Assembly (NCBI GenBank): GCA_016872215.1
Contig: VHAX01000005.1
Coordinates: 29,363 to 93,362 of the forward strand
Direction: 5' to 3'
Origin: Sphingomonadales bacterium
Lineage (GTDB): Bacteria > Bacteroidota > Bacteroidia > UBA7662
Length of the DNA stretch: 64,000 bases
The notes under the pieces are model-generated. The model searched no databases. It was not told where the DNA came from and was given only the letters and a program-made list of their open reading frames with translations. Below are positions 1 to 9,939 of this stretch, one piece after another. The translations under genes were made by a program, and so were the position numbers. The stretch's first letter is position 1. Each line of letters begins with the position of its first letter.

Positions 1-1
1 G

Positions 2-175
2 GAGGGACAAGCCGCACGGCAGATTGCACGGGATTATGTAAGAAAATTTAATAGACATGTACAGGATCTCGTTTCGGAACACGATCTGCAGGCCTTCTAC
101 CGGGTGAGCGATGCCATTCAGCGGGTGGTGCAACAGACCCTGCTCCCCGATACCATCCTCCAATCCCAACTTTGA
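2..175 (+). CDS. C-terminal fragment of an ORF truncated by the window edge (possibly a MarR-type regulator)
   Basis: Open frame from base 2 to TGA at 173-175: ...RDYVRKFNRHVQDLVSEHDLQAFYRVSDAIQRVVQQTLLPDTILQSQL*. MarR identity is only a guess from context upstream of a fad operon. Confidence 0.45.
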   Translation, partial: EGQAARQIARDYVRKFNRHVQDLVSEHDLQAFYRVSDAIQRVVQQTLLPDTILQSQL

Positions 176-189
176 ACCCCTTCCCAGCC

Positions 190-2574
190 ATGAAATATTC
201 CATAAACCATGCCACCGTGCTCGGATCGGGCATCATGGGATCACGCATCGCTTGTCACCTTGCCGGCGTGGGCATACCAGTTCTTCTACTCGACCGCGTG
301 TATGAAGCCGCTCCGGATGCGCCAGCCGGCATCCCCGTCAACCGAAACCAGATTGTTGAGGACTCTCTCCAAGCCGCCATCAAGAGCAGCCCCTCCCCGC
401 TTTATCACTCTTCATTCGCCAAACGCATACAAACCGGCAATTTTGAAGATAATTTGGGGGGAATCGGTCAGAGTGATTGGATTGTTGAAGTCATCGTAGA
501 GCATCTTCCGGCCAAACAGCAGTTGTTTCATAAAATCGAGCCCCATCGTAAGGCAGGGAGCATCATTTCATCGAATACCTCCGGCATCCCCATACAATTG
601 ATGAACGCCGGAAGAACAGAGGATTTCCGTCGTCATTTCTGTGGAACCCATTTTTTCAACCCGCCCCGCTATCTGAAGCTGCTGGAGATTATTCCTGGTC
701 CGGATACCGACCCATGGGTGGTCGACTTTATGCTGGATTTTGGATCACGCATTTTGGGAAAGACAACGGTTCTTGCCCGCGATACGCCCGCATTCATCGC
801 TAACCGTATGGGTGTGTTCGGTATAATGGCTCTGCTTAATACTATGGAACGGACCGGGCTCAACATCACAGCGGTCGATCAATTGACCGGACCCCTTGCA
901 GGGCGCCCCAAGTCGGCCACCTTCCGCACCTGTGATGTGGTGGGCATCGACACCCTCGCACGGGTGGCCAAAGGGGTCGCTGAGCATTGTGCAGACGACC
1001 CTGACAAACATCTGTTTTCCTTCCCGCCATTCCTCGAACACATGCTTGAACAGCAGTGGCTGGGGGATAAAACGGGACAGGGTTTCTACAAAAAAACGCG
1101 CTCAACCGATGGCGGAAAGAAAATTCTGGCCCTGAACCTGAAGTCACTCGAGTACGAGGAACAAGCCAAAACCAAGTTTCCCCTGCTCGACCCGATCCGA
1201 CAGGAAGAGAACCTGACCAAACGACTGCCATTATTGGTACAGATGCCGGACCAGGCAGGCGAATTCTACCGCATCAATCTATCGCATATGTTTCGTTATG
1301 CTTCGCTGCACGCCATGGAAGTGGCGGAAGAATTGTATCGCATTGACGACGCTATGATGGCTGGATTCGGCTGGCAAATGGGGCCCTTTGCGAGTTGGGA
1401 CGCCGTTGGGGTGCAGCAAATGATTCAGCTGATGAAACTCTACGGCACTCCCCCCGCTATATGGGTCGATGAAATGTTGGACAGGGGATGTGATACCTTT
1501 TATCGTTTCACAGCGGAGGGCAAGGAGGTATACCAACCCTCCGCGGGAAGCTACTTGCCCGTCCCCGGAAGTCGCAGTGTCGTGCGCCTCGAGCTGCTGC
1601 GTGGCACAAATACCCTGTGGAAAAATGCAGGATGCAGTGTAATCGACATCGGCGAAGGCATATTAAATCTGGAGTTCCACACCAAGATGAATACCCTAGG
1701 CAGTGAGATCATTTCGGGTTTTCACCAGGCTGTTAACCGTGCCGAAAAGGATTTCAGGGGATTGGTGATCGGCAACGAAGGAGAAGTATTTTCGGCTGGA
1801 GCCAACCTCGGAATGGTATTTATGCTGGCTGTAGAGCAGGAATACGAAGAATTGGACATGGCGATCCGGGCATTTCAGCAATTCACCATGCGCGCCCGCT
1901 ATAGTTCCATTCCGGTTGTGGTGGCCCCGAGGGGACTCACACTGGGTGGGGGTTGCGAATTGACGTTGCACGCGGATGCGGTACAGGCCGCGGCCGAGAC
2001 CTATATCGGACTCGTGGAATTGGGAGTTGGTGTCATTCCGGGAGGCGGGGGTACCAAAGAAATGGCGCTTCGGATCTCGGACCGCCTGCAAACCGGAGAA
2101 GTGCCCTACGCGCCCCTCCAAAAGGCCTTTATGAACATCGCCACCGCCAAAGTGGCCACTTCTGCCTATGAGGCATTTGACCTCGATTATCTGCGAAGGG
2201 GCGACCGGATTTCAGTGAATGAGCGCACCCACCTGACGGAAGCCCGTCAGCTGGCCATCGATCTGGCGGAAGCTGGCTACTGCAAGCCAGCGCCACGCAA
2301 GGATGTAATGGTGCAGGGACGAGGCGGAATGGCGCTCTTCATGGCGGGAATCAATGGAATGAGAATGGGAAATTACATCTCCGATCACGACCGCAAGGCA
2401 GCTACCAAGCTGGCCTATGTCATTTGCGGTGGAGATTTGTCGCAGCCCCAGCCGGTCTCCGAACAATACCTCCTCGATCTCGAAAGAGAAGCCTTCCTAT
2501 CACTGCTCGGTGAAAAAAAGACCCTCGAACGCATACAATCCGTACTCAAAACTGGCAAACCTCTCCGAAACTAA
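190..2574 (+). CDS. 3-hydroxyacyl-CoA dehydrogenase / enoyl-CoA hydratase fusion (FadB-like)
   Basis: ATG at 190 (MKYSINHATVLGSGIMGSRIACHLA, Rossmann motif), HFFNPPRYLKLLEIIPG, C-terminal crotonase part LGGGCELTLHADAVQAAAETYIGLVELGVGVIPGGGG. Confidence 0.93.
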   Translation: MKYSINHATVLGSGIMGSRIACHLAGVGIPVLLLDRVYEAAPDAPAGIPVNRNQIVEDSLQAAIKSSPSPLYHSSFAKRIQTGNFEDNLGGIGQSDWIVEVIVEHLPAKQQLFHKIEPHRKAGSIISSNTSGIPIQLMNAGRTEDFRRHFCGTHFFNPPRYLKLLEIIPGPDTDPWVVDFMLDFGSRILGKTTVLARDTPAFIANRMGVFGIMALLNTMERTGLNITAVDQLTGPLAGRPKSATFRTCDVVGIDTLARVAKGVAEHCADDPDKHLFSFPPFLEHMLEQQWLGDKTGQGFYKKTRSTDGGKKILALNLKSLEYEEQAKTKFPLLDPIRQEENLTKRLPLLVQMPDQAGEFYRINLSHMFRYASLHAMEVAEELYRIDDAMMAGFGWQMGPFASWDAVGVQQMIQLMKLYGTPPAIWVDEMLDRGCDTFYRFTAEGKEVYQPSAGSYLPVPGSRSVVRLELLRGTNTLWKNAGCSVIDIGEGILNLEFHTKMNTLGSEIISGFHQAVNRAEKDFRGLVIGNEGEVFSAGANLGMVFMLAVEQEYEELDMAIRAFQQFTMRARYSSIPVVVAPRGLTLGGGCELTLHADAVQAAAETYIGLVELGVGVIPGGGGTKEMALRISDRLQTGEVPYAPLQKAFMNIATAKVATSAYEAFDLDYLRRGDRISVNERTHLTEARQLAIDLAEAGYCKPAPRKDVMVQGRGGMALFMAGINGMRMGNYISDHDRKAATKLAYVICGGDLSQPQPVSEQYLLDLEREAFLSLLGEKKTLERIQSVLKTGKPLRN

Positions 2575-2580
2575 CCGATT

Positions 2581-3756
2581 ATGAATGCTTATATAGTAGC
2601 AGGATTCCGCACCGCTGTTGGCAAGGCCGGCAAGGGTGGATTTCGATTTATGCGGCCGGATGATCTTGCCGCAAAGGTCATTCTACATCTCCTCGCCGAA
2701 ACTCCCGAGCTTGATCCACTTCGGGTAGACGATCTCATTGTTGGAAACGCTGTTCCAGAGGCTGAACAAGGCATGCAAATGGGCAGAATGATTGCCTTGT
2801 TGTCGCTGCCAAGGGAAGTGCCGGGAATGATAATCAATCGCTATTGCGGGTCGGGATTAGAAGCAATCGCCTTGGCCTCTGCCCGCATTCATTCGGGACA
2901 GGCCGACTGCATCATCGCCGGTGGCACCGAATCGATGAGCCTGGTGCCTGTTATGGGGTGGAAAACGGCCCTCAACTACGACATCGCTGCATCGCACGCC
3001 GATTACTACACTAGTATGGGACTCACCGCAGAGGAGGTTGCCCGGGAGTACGGCATTGCCCGGGATGAACAGGATCAATTCGCGCTGGAATCGCACCGAA
3101 AGGCTATTGAAGCAATCGAATCAGGACGTTTTCGGCAAGAAATTGTGCCTGTAGAGGTGGAGGAAATCTATGTGGACGAGCGTGGTCGCAAGAATCGTCG
3201 TAGTTGGGTGGTGGATACTGATGAAGGTCCGAGAAAGGATACGACCACCGAAGCACTGGCGCGCTTGAAGCCTGCGTTTGCTCAGGGTGGTACAGTCACA
3301 GCAGGGAATTCATCGCAGACCTCCGACGGTGCCGCCTTCGTGATCCTGATGTCGGACCGGATGGTGAATGAACTCAACCTCAAACCCGTGGCACGCATGT
3401 TGTCGTATGCAACACGGGGAGTGGAACCCCGACTAATGGGCATGGGACCGGTGGCGGCTATCCCTCTGGCACTGAAGCAAGCCGGTCTGAGTCTACAAGA
3501 CATTGAACAAATTGAACTGAATGAAGCCTTCGCAGCCCAAGCCCTCGGTGTAATTCGTACGCTGGATCTGGATACGAACCGCATCAACCCCAACGGTGGT
3601 GCCATTGCTCTTGGCCATCCACTGGGTTGCTCCGGTGCGAAGCTGAGCATTCAGTTATTCAATGAAATGCGGCGACGCAAACAACGCTACGGGCTGGTAA
3701 GTGCCTGCGTGGGCGGTGGTCAGGGCGTAGCCGGCGTATTCGAGCGACTCTCATAA
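2581..3756 (+). CDS. acetyl-CoA C-acyltransferase (thiolase, FadA-like)
   Basis: NRYCGSGLEAIALA active Cys, NEAFAAQALGVIR, NPNGGAIALGHPLGCSGA, CVGGGQG. Confidence 0.95.
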   Translation: MNAYIVAGFRTAVGKAGKGGFRFMRPDDLAAKVILHLLAETPELDPLRVDDLIVGNAVPEAEQGMQMGRMIALLSLPREVPGMIINRYCGSGLEAIALASARIHSGQADCIIAGGTESMSLVPVMGWKTALNYDIAASHADYYTSMGLTAEEVAREYGIARDEQDQFALESHRKAIEAIESGRFRQEIVPVEVEEIYVDERGRKNRRSWVVDTDEGPRKDTTTEALARLKPAFAQGGTVTAGNSSQTSDGAAFVILMSDRMVNELNLKPVARMLSYATRGVEPRLMGMGPVAAIPLALKQAGLSLQDIEQIELNEAFAAQALGVIRTLDLDTNRINPNGGAIALGHPLGCSGAKLSIQLFNEMRRRKQRYGLVSACVGGGQGVAGVFERLS

Positions 3757-3769
3757 ACTTACAATACCC

Positions 3770-5593
3770 ATGGAACCTGTTAAAACCCCCAAAACATCCC
3801 CCAAATCCGTCCGTGTGGGCGGCTCCTTTTTGTTCCACACCCCCGCCCCAGCGGATGTATTCATCCGTGAAGATTTTTCCGAGGAGCAGCTGATGATGCT
3901 CCAGGCCACCCGCGATTTTATGAAAACCGAAGTGGAGCCACACCTGGCACGCTTTGAGGAAAGCGACTACCCGCTGGTGGAGGCGCTGATGAAGAAGGCG
4001 GGTGAACTCGGCTTGTTGTCGATCAGCGTGCCCCAGGCATATGGAGGTTTGGGAATGGGTTTCAATACAGCTATGCTCGTATGTGAAGAAATCAGCAGCC
4101 TGACAGGTTCATTGGCCACGGCTTTCGGTGCGCATACCGGTATCGGCACCCTTCCTGTTCAGTATTACGGAAGCGATTACATCCTCCAAAAGTTCCTGCC
4201 CAAGGTGGCAAGTGGGGAATGGATTTCATGCTATAATCTCACCGAGCCCAACGCGGGCAGCGATGCCAATTCAGGCAAGACACAGGCTGTTCTGAATGCA
4301 GCGGGCACCCACTATGAGATAACTGGACAAAAAATATGGATCAGCAACGCCGGGTTTGCAGATGTATTTATTGTGTTTGCGCGTATTGAGAATGATAAGA
4401 ATCTGACAGGATTTGTCTTTCATAAGGATGAGGTGACGGGTTTAACCCTCAACCAGGAAGAGCACAAACTGGGCATTCGGTCCTCATCAACGCGACAGGT
4501 ATTCTATGACAAAGTATCGATTCCGGTAGACCAGATGTTGGGGCCGCGTGACGGGGGTTTCAAGATTGCGGTGAATGTACTGAATGCGGGGCGCATCAAA
4601 TTGGGTGCCGCCGTGTTGGGGGCCTGCTTTAAGGTAATCGGTTTCGCCGCTGCCTATGCCAATGAACGCAGGCAGTTTGGCAAGCCCATATCGCGCTATG
4701 GGGCCATACAGCAGAAGTTTGCCGATATGTCGATGCTCGCATATGGTGCCGATTCGGCTTTGTATAGGGCTGGACAGGATATCGAGGATCTGCAAAATGA
4801 ACTTATGGCGTCGGGTATGGACGAGGCTACCGCCAAATTAAAGGGTATGGAACAATACGCCGTGGAGTGCGCGATTTTGAAGGTATTTTGTTCGGAGGCC
4901 ATTGCCCTGGTGGTTGATGAGGGGGTTCAGATTTATGGGGGTATGGGCTACTCGGCCGACACACCCATGGAGGCGGCCTACCGCGATGCCCGCATCAGCC
5001 GAATCTACGAGGGTACCAATGAAATCAATCGTATGCTGATTGTGGATATGCTGATGCGAAAGGCCATAAAGGGGGAACTAAACCTGTTCGGGGCTGCGAA
5101 GAAGGTGGCTGCGGAACTGATGGAAATACCCGATTTTGGCGCCACATCTCCGGAAGGTTATTTAGAGGACGAAATGCAGGTGTTGGAGAAGCTCAAAAAG
5201 GCGGTGCTGATGGTGGCTGGCGCTGCGGCACAGAAGTATCAGGCCAAACTGGCCGATGAGCAGGAGATTTTGATGCACCTGGCGGATATGGCCATTGAGA
5301 TTTATGTGTTGGAATCAGCACTGCTGCGCACCATCAAATTACAGGAGCGCTGGGGCGCAGAAGTTTGTGCCGAACGATATGGCATGACAATCTGCCTGCT
5401 GCACCGTGCGGCAGATTCTTGTAATCGCCACGGCCGTGAAGTAATTTATGCGTTATCCGAGGGCGATGAGCAGCGGATGATGCTGTTGGGCCTCAAGCGT
5501 TTTTCTCGTGTGGAGCCTGTTGATTTGAGGACCCTGCGCCGCAAAGTTGCCGAAGTTGTCTTGTCGCAGAATAAATACCCCTTCGCCACATAG
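3770..5593 (+). CDS. acyl-CoA dehydrogenase (long form with C-terminal extension)
   Basis: LTEPNAGSDANSGKT, EEHKLGIRSSSTRQVFYD, QIYGGMGYSADTPMEAAYRDARISRIYEGTNEI. Confidence 0.93.
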   Translation: MEPVKTPKTSPKSVRVGGSFLFHTPAPADVFIREDFSEEQLMMLQATRDFMKTEVEPHLARFEESDYPLVEALMKKAGELGLLSISVPQAYGGLGMGFNTAMLVCEEISSLTGSLATAFGAHTGIGTLPVQYYGSDYILQKFLPKVASGEWISCYNLTEPNAGSDANSGKTQAVLNAAGTHYEITGQKIWISNAGFADVFIVFARIENDKNLTGFVFHKDEVTGLTLNQEEHKLGIRSSSTRQVFYDKVSIPVDQMLGPRDGGFKIAVNVLNAGRIKLGAAVLGACFKVIGFAAAYANERRQFGKPISRYGAIQQKFADMSMLAYGADSALYRAGQDIEDLQNELMASGMDEATAKLKGMEQYAVECAILKVFCSEAIALVVDEGVQIYGGMGYSADTPMEAAYRDARISRIYEGTNEINRMLIVDMLMRKAIKGELNLFGAAKKVAAELMEIPDFGATSPEGYLEDEMQVLEKLKKAVLMVAGAAAQKYQAKLADEQEILMHLADMAIEIYVLESALLRTIKLQERWGAEVCAERYGMTICLLHRAADSCNRHGREVIYALSEGDEQRMMLLGLKRFSRVEPVDLRTLRRKVAEVVLSQNKYPFAT

Positions 5594-5711
5594 GGGAAAC
5601 TATTTAGGCAGTGCATGGGCTTTGGAAAAACCCTTGTGATTGCGTTTTTTGTGTTAGAATATGGAGGGAATAGTTGTGCCCACTTGTGTGAATGGAGCAA
5701 GCTTGACCAAA

Positions 5712-6812
5712 CTATGATTTCGAACGCGCTCTGGAAGTTACACTGAATTGGTGGGTGGTGCCCGACAAAGTGTGGGCCGTGCGGCTGTAGTCGAGCCGAA
5801 ATCGCTTGGTATGCAATGCAAATCCCCATGCAAATCCGCTGCTTCCGGAGCGCATGGGCAGGGTCAATTCCTTACGGCGCTGATGGTTGTAGGAGAACTG
5901 GAATTGCAGGTTTTTGGAGAGTAGCAACTCGCTTTGCAGCACGAAGTGACGAAATGTTTCGTCAAGCCAGGGTGTGCCGCTTTTTTGGGATTCTGCCTCC
6001 TCGGTAAATAAAAGCTGCGGGTTGTACCAGGTGTCGGACGGATCAGAATAGCGTAGATTCCAGTTGTGCAGGTTATGCATAACTAACCCCCAACGTAAAG
6101 GCATATGTTCAAGTCGGTTGGATATACTAAGTTGAACGTCTGATGGAAGTCTGCCATTGGTTGAAAGTGGGGAATATGACCACAGCGTGGTACCAAAATT
6201 TCTGAATTGAAGAGCCAATTGGGTACGGCCGGAGGTGTCCTGCCAGCTGGCACCCATGTCGAGGGCTACCCCACCGGAGGAATAGCTGTAGAGGAATGAT
6301 CCGATGTATTTGACCGAACCCCCTGCAGTGAATTGTTTCGCGAAACGGGTTCCCCATCCCCCTTGCAAAACAATTTCGTTGGCACTGAATTGGCCAAGGG
6401 AATTGCCAGTAGGATCAGTTCGTTCGAGTGAGCCGTAGTTGATGAATCCTGCAGAGTATAGAAATTTTCCCCTTGTTTTGGGTGATTCGCGTAGGGTCAC
6501 AGCCTGACCGGCCCGGATATCGGATACGTAGTTAACCACGCTCAACCCAAGAAGTCCGGTTGGAGCGTCGGCAATGAGGGATGGGTGCCATGCCGAAAGG
6601 TGCACTTCGCTTTGGCTGACCGCTGGAGCCACGCCACCCAATGCATTCAGGCGGGCACTGGTGGGTAGATTCAGAAAAGTAAAAACGGTCGGCCTATTGG
6701 GTTGCCCTGCAACGGTTGAGACGTTCAATAAGCCGGTGAGGAGTAAGGCACAACCAAAAATGGAATATTGTATGAACTTTGGAGATGTAGATTGCCTTAT
6801 AGTTTGCCTCAT
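5712..6812 (-). CDS. porQ: type IX secretion system protein PorQ-like outer-membrane protein
   Basis: 366 aa, signal peptide; FTFLNLPTSARLNALGGVAPAVSQSEVHLSAWHPSLI followed by beta-barrel repeats, as in PorQ. Confidence 0.75.
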   Translation of the reverse strand: MRQTIRQSTSPKFIQYSIFGCALLLTGLLNVSTVAGQPNRPTVFTFLNLPTSARLNALGGVAPAVSQSEVHLSAWHPSLIADAPTGLLGLSVVNYVSDIRAGQAVTLRESPKTRGKFLYSAGFINYGSLERTDPTGNSLGQFSANEIVLQGGWGTRFAKQFTAGGSVKYIGSFLYSYSSGGVALDMGASWQDTSGRTQLALQFRNFGTTLWSYSPLSTNGRLPSDVQLSISNRLEHMPLRWGLVMHNLHNWNLRYSDPSDTWYNPQLLFTEEAESQKSGTPWLDETFRHFVLQSELLLSKNLQFQFSYNHQRRKELTLPMRSGSSGFAWGFALHTKRFRLDYSRTAHTLSGTTHQFSVTSRARSKS

Positions 6813-6813
6813 A

Positions 6814-7290
6814 TCAGGGTGCTTGTACTGGAATGGGGCCGAGTGTGAGTATGTTCGAGAAATTCCCCTTACGGTCGCGAAGACGAAGTGTTAGGCGGGC
6901 TGTGTCGACCACTACGCCCGGGCGGCGGTAGGTGGGCACAACTTTCAGATTTATTTCCCCGTATATCTGTTTTTTTTGTCCGGGCGGTGTCACATCGGGT
7001 AGTGAGAAGGGGTACACAACAGGTGGAAAAACCGGTACTCCCTGTCGTGTGTCGGTAACAGTAAAATCCGTATCGCCTGCTGCCTTTCCCAGATCGCCGT
7101 CACCATCCTCGTAATAGACCTTGAGGTATAGAGTATCCACACCCTCGCGAAGACTATCGGGATAAACTTCGAGCAGTCGAATGGCAGGCACTTCATCGAA
7201 ATAGCCCGCTGGGTCGCAGGAATTGAACGCAATCAGTACCAGAACGGCCCATACTGTTCGTGGGAAACGAAATGTATATGAAAACGACAT
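6814..7290 (-). CDS. hypothetical lipoprotein upstream of porQ
   Basis: MSFSYTFRFPRTVWAVLVLIAFNSCDPAGYF lipobox-like signal; 'YYEDGDGDLG' motif. Stop abuts the porQ start. Confidence 0.65.
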   Translation of the reverse strand: MSFSYTFRFPRTVWAVLVLIAFNSCDPAGYFDEVPAIRLLEVYPDSLREGVDTLYLKVYYEDGDGDLGKAAGDTDFTVTDTRQGVPVFPPVVYPFSLPDVTPPGQKKQIYGEINLKVVPTYRRPGVVVDTARLTLRLRDRKGNFSNILTLGPIPVQAP

Positions 7291-7325
7291 CTTCGGAATT
7301 CTACCGAAAAAATGAGACATAAGCA

Positions 7326-7333
7326 CAAAACTA
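7326..7333 (-). promoter_or_regulatory. Bacteroidota -7 element TAGTTTTG upstream of the lipoprotein/porQ pair
   Basis: Plus-strand CAAAACTA at 7326-7333 = TAnnTTTG on the minus strand. Confidence 0.4.
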
Positions 7334-7356
7334 CAACTGCGGTAGTATTATTGCGC

Positions 7357-8397
7357 ATGCCCGAATCAAAATCAGGTAGAAATGGCTTACCGAATGAAGG
7401 GGTCGCTTGTATCGCCGTTTTGGAGCAATTGATTGACGGGTATCATTCGCCCACAAATCAGGAGGTGCTGAGCCTCTTCCGATTTCAAGCGCTGCACAAC
7501 CGTGTTTATTCGGCTTATCTGAAGGCACTCAAGCTCAATCCCGAAGAGGTGCGCACTGTGAATGAAATCCCCTGTCTACCCGTATCCCTGTTTCGCAACC
7601 ACCGGGTGAAGAGTTGGAATTTTCGAAGCGATGCAGTCTGGAACAGCAGCGGCACCTCTTCCCAAATCCCGGCCCGACATTTTGTGGATTCTTTGTCGCG
7701 CTTCCATCGGATCAGTCGCCGCATTTTTGAACAATGCTACGGCCCCTGTGTGGATTGGATTTTCATCGCCTTGCTCCCCTCTTATCTGGAGCGCCATAAT
7801 TCGGGGCTGGTTTGCATGGTTGATGGACTCATGGCAGCGGGTGGTCACCCCTTGAATGGGTATTTTTTGTATGATCATCAATTATTGGCAGAACAGTACC
7901 GCCGGGCGTGCGATAGCCATCGGAGGATCATGCTATTTGGAGTGGGATTCGCCTTGTTGGATTTGGCCGATCGCAATTTGATCGAGATGCGGCCCAATGA
8001 TGTGGTGGTTGAGACCGGGGGCATGAAAGGTCGCGGACAGGAATTGGTGCGTGAGGCGCTCCACGACCGCCTTTGTAAGGGCCTCAAAACAGAACGGATT
8101 CACACAGAATATGGGATGACGGAGCTTAGCTCATCCACTTACTCCTGTGGTTCGGGAAGGATGAGTCCCCCGCCATGGATGAAAATTCGTATACAAAATC
8201 TGCACGATCCGCTGCAGAGTCTGGCCCCGGGCAAAACAGGAACAATAGATATTATTGACTTTGCAAACGTTCACAGTTGTAGTTTTATCAAAACTGATGA
8301 CCTGGGTTGGGCGGAACCAAATGGTAACTTCCATGTGTCAGGTCGACGTGATGAAAGCGAATGGAGGGGGTGCAATCTGCTTTACCAGCTGGAATAA
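7357..8397 (+). CDS. LuxE-family acyl-protein synthetase / acyltransferase
   Basis: NSSGTSSQIPARHFVDS, VETGGMKGRGQELVREALHDRL, HTEYGMTELSSSTYS. The longer frame starts at 7312; ATG 7357 preferred because of TATTATTG at 7346-7353. Confidence 0.7.
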   Translation: MPESKSGRNGLPNEGVACIAVLEQLIDGYHSPTNQEVLSLFRFQALHNRVYSAYLKALKLNPEEVRTVNEIPCLPVSLFRNHRVKSWNFRSDAVWNSSGTSSQIPARHFVDSLSRFHRISRRIFEQCYGPCVDWIFIALLPSYLERHNSGLVCMVDGLMAAGGHPLNGYFLYDHQLLAEQYRRACDSHRRIMLFGVGFALLDLADRNLIEMRPNDVVVETGGMKGRGQELVREALHDRLCKGLKTERIHTEYGMTELSSSTYSCGSGRMSPPPWMKIRIQNLHDPLQSLAPGKTGTIDIIDFANVHSCSFIKTDDLGWAEPNGNFHVSGRRDESEWRGCNLLYQLE

Positions 8398-8504
8398 GGC
8401 TATTTTGTATGAATCGTGTAGGGGAACCTCCGCCTGGCGACATCTAGCAACTCTTATTTGGTCATAATGACGTGCATGGTTATTTTTGACCGAGTTAAAA
8501 GGCT

Positions 8505-9857
8505 ATGAAAAAAATTATCATGCTCGGAATTGCAACCGTATTTGCTTTGTCTGGTTGCGAGACCACACCCCCTGCCGAGCCCCTGCCGACACCTTCACTC
8601 GAAAAAACGGTGATGTATGAAATTTATGTCCGAAATTTCTCGCCGGAGGGCACGTTCAGTGGGATTGTTCCGCGGCTTGACTCCCTGAAAGCGATGGGTA
8701 TCAACACCGTTTGGCTGATGCCCATTCACCCGGTGGGTAAGGAACGTCGGAAGGGTACATTTGGGTCGCCCTATTCTATACAGGACTACTACAAAGTGAA
8801 TCCCGAGTTTGGAACCGAACTGGATTTTAAAGCACTGGTAGAGGCTTGTCACAACCGCGGCATGTATCTGATCATCGACCTGGTGATCAACCACACGGCG
8901 TGGGACCACCCCTGGATAAAGGAACATCCTGATTGGTACACCCGCGGTGCTGGCGACACCATCATTCCGCCTGTGCCCGACTGGTCGGATGTGGCTGATC
9001 TCAATTTTGAAGAGTCTGCACTTCAGGATGAACTCATCCGGATGATGAAGTTTTGGATTAAGGAGTACAACATCGATGGCTACCGTTGCGATGTTGCTAT
9101 GATGGTGCCCGATGCATTTTGGCGTAAAAGCATCGCGAAAATCAGGAAAATCAAGCCATTGATCATGTTAGCGGAGGCCTCTGGCAAGGAGTTTCATGAG
9201 GCTGGTTTCGATTTTTCCTATGGCTGGGAATTGTACAAGACAATGAAGGATATTTATAAACTCGACTCCTCGGCTTCCTTGTTTGCAGAAACTGCAATTG
9301 TTGAGGGGTCGAAGGCGGTAAACAATGGTCGAATTCTGCGGTTCGTGACGAACCACGATGAAACGTCATGGGACGATGTGCCCTTGAATTTGTTTGGAGG
9401 CCCAGAGGGTTCACTCACAGCCTTCACGGCCAGTTGCATGCTGCCGTCTGTTCCCCTGTTGTATAACGGACAAGAAGTGGGGCATTCCACGAAAATGAAT
9501 CTGTTTGAACACAGTCCCATCGACTGGAGGGCGAACCGGGATGTCACCCTCGAATACACACGTATATTGGATTTGTTCCGCACCCACCGGGTTCTTCAAG
9601 ATAAGGCACTGCGTTTTTGGTTATCCGATCACCCAGATGCGGTGGGGTATACCAGAGGCAGCGGCAACGAGGCGGTGCATGTTCTGGTGAACTTTCGCAA
9701 CCGGGCAGTGGAGGTGGCTCTGCCTTCGGAATTGTCGACCAGCAGCTGGAAACTTTTGTTGGGCTCAACTCCTGCGTCTTCACCAGACCCGGCAGTTTCA
9801 CCAACTCGTGTGACCCTTCCTCCCTATGCCAGATGCGTTTTTCAAACGGGTTCATAA
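8505..9857 (+). CDS. alpha-amylase family GH13 lipoprotein
   Basis: Lipoprotein signal MKKIIMLGIATVFALSGCE; GH13 regions DLVINHTAWDHPW, DGYRCDVAMMVPDAFW, MLAEA, FVTNHDE. Confidence 0.9.
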   Translation: MKKIIMLGIATVFALSGCETTPPAEPLPTPSLEKTVMYEIYVRNFSPEGTFSGIVPRLDSLKAMGINTVWLMPIHPVGKERRKGTFGSPYSIQDYYKVNPEFGTELDFKALVEACHNRGMYLIIDLVINHTAWDHPWIKEHPDWYTRGAGDTIIPPVPDWSDVADLNFEESALQDELIRMMKFWIKEYNIDGYRCDVAMMVPDAFWRKSIAKIRKIKPLIMLAEASGKEFHEAGFDFSYGWELYKTMKDIYKLDSSASLFAETAIVEGSKAVNNGRILRFVTNHDETSWDDVPLNLFGGPEGSLTAFTASCMLPSVPLLYNGQEVGHSTKMNLFEHSPIDWRANRDVTLEYTRILDLFRTHRVLQDKALRFWLSDHPDAVGYTRGSGNEAVHVLVNFRNRAVEVALPSELSTSSWKLLLGSTPASSPDPAVSPTRVTLPPYARCVFQTGS

Positions 9858-9939
9858 GACTTATTTGGTTTTCATTCGAAAATTTGATTAATAATGTTCA
9901 ATTTTAATTAAATAAATTTTTAATGTTATATTAATATAT

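Noticed and set aside
5594-5711. Possible bidirectional terminator between the acyl-CoA dehydrogenase and porQ
   Set aside because: gggctttggaaaaaccc and nearby T-runs do not form a convincing stable stem plus T-tract.
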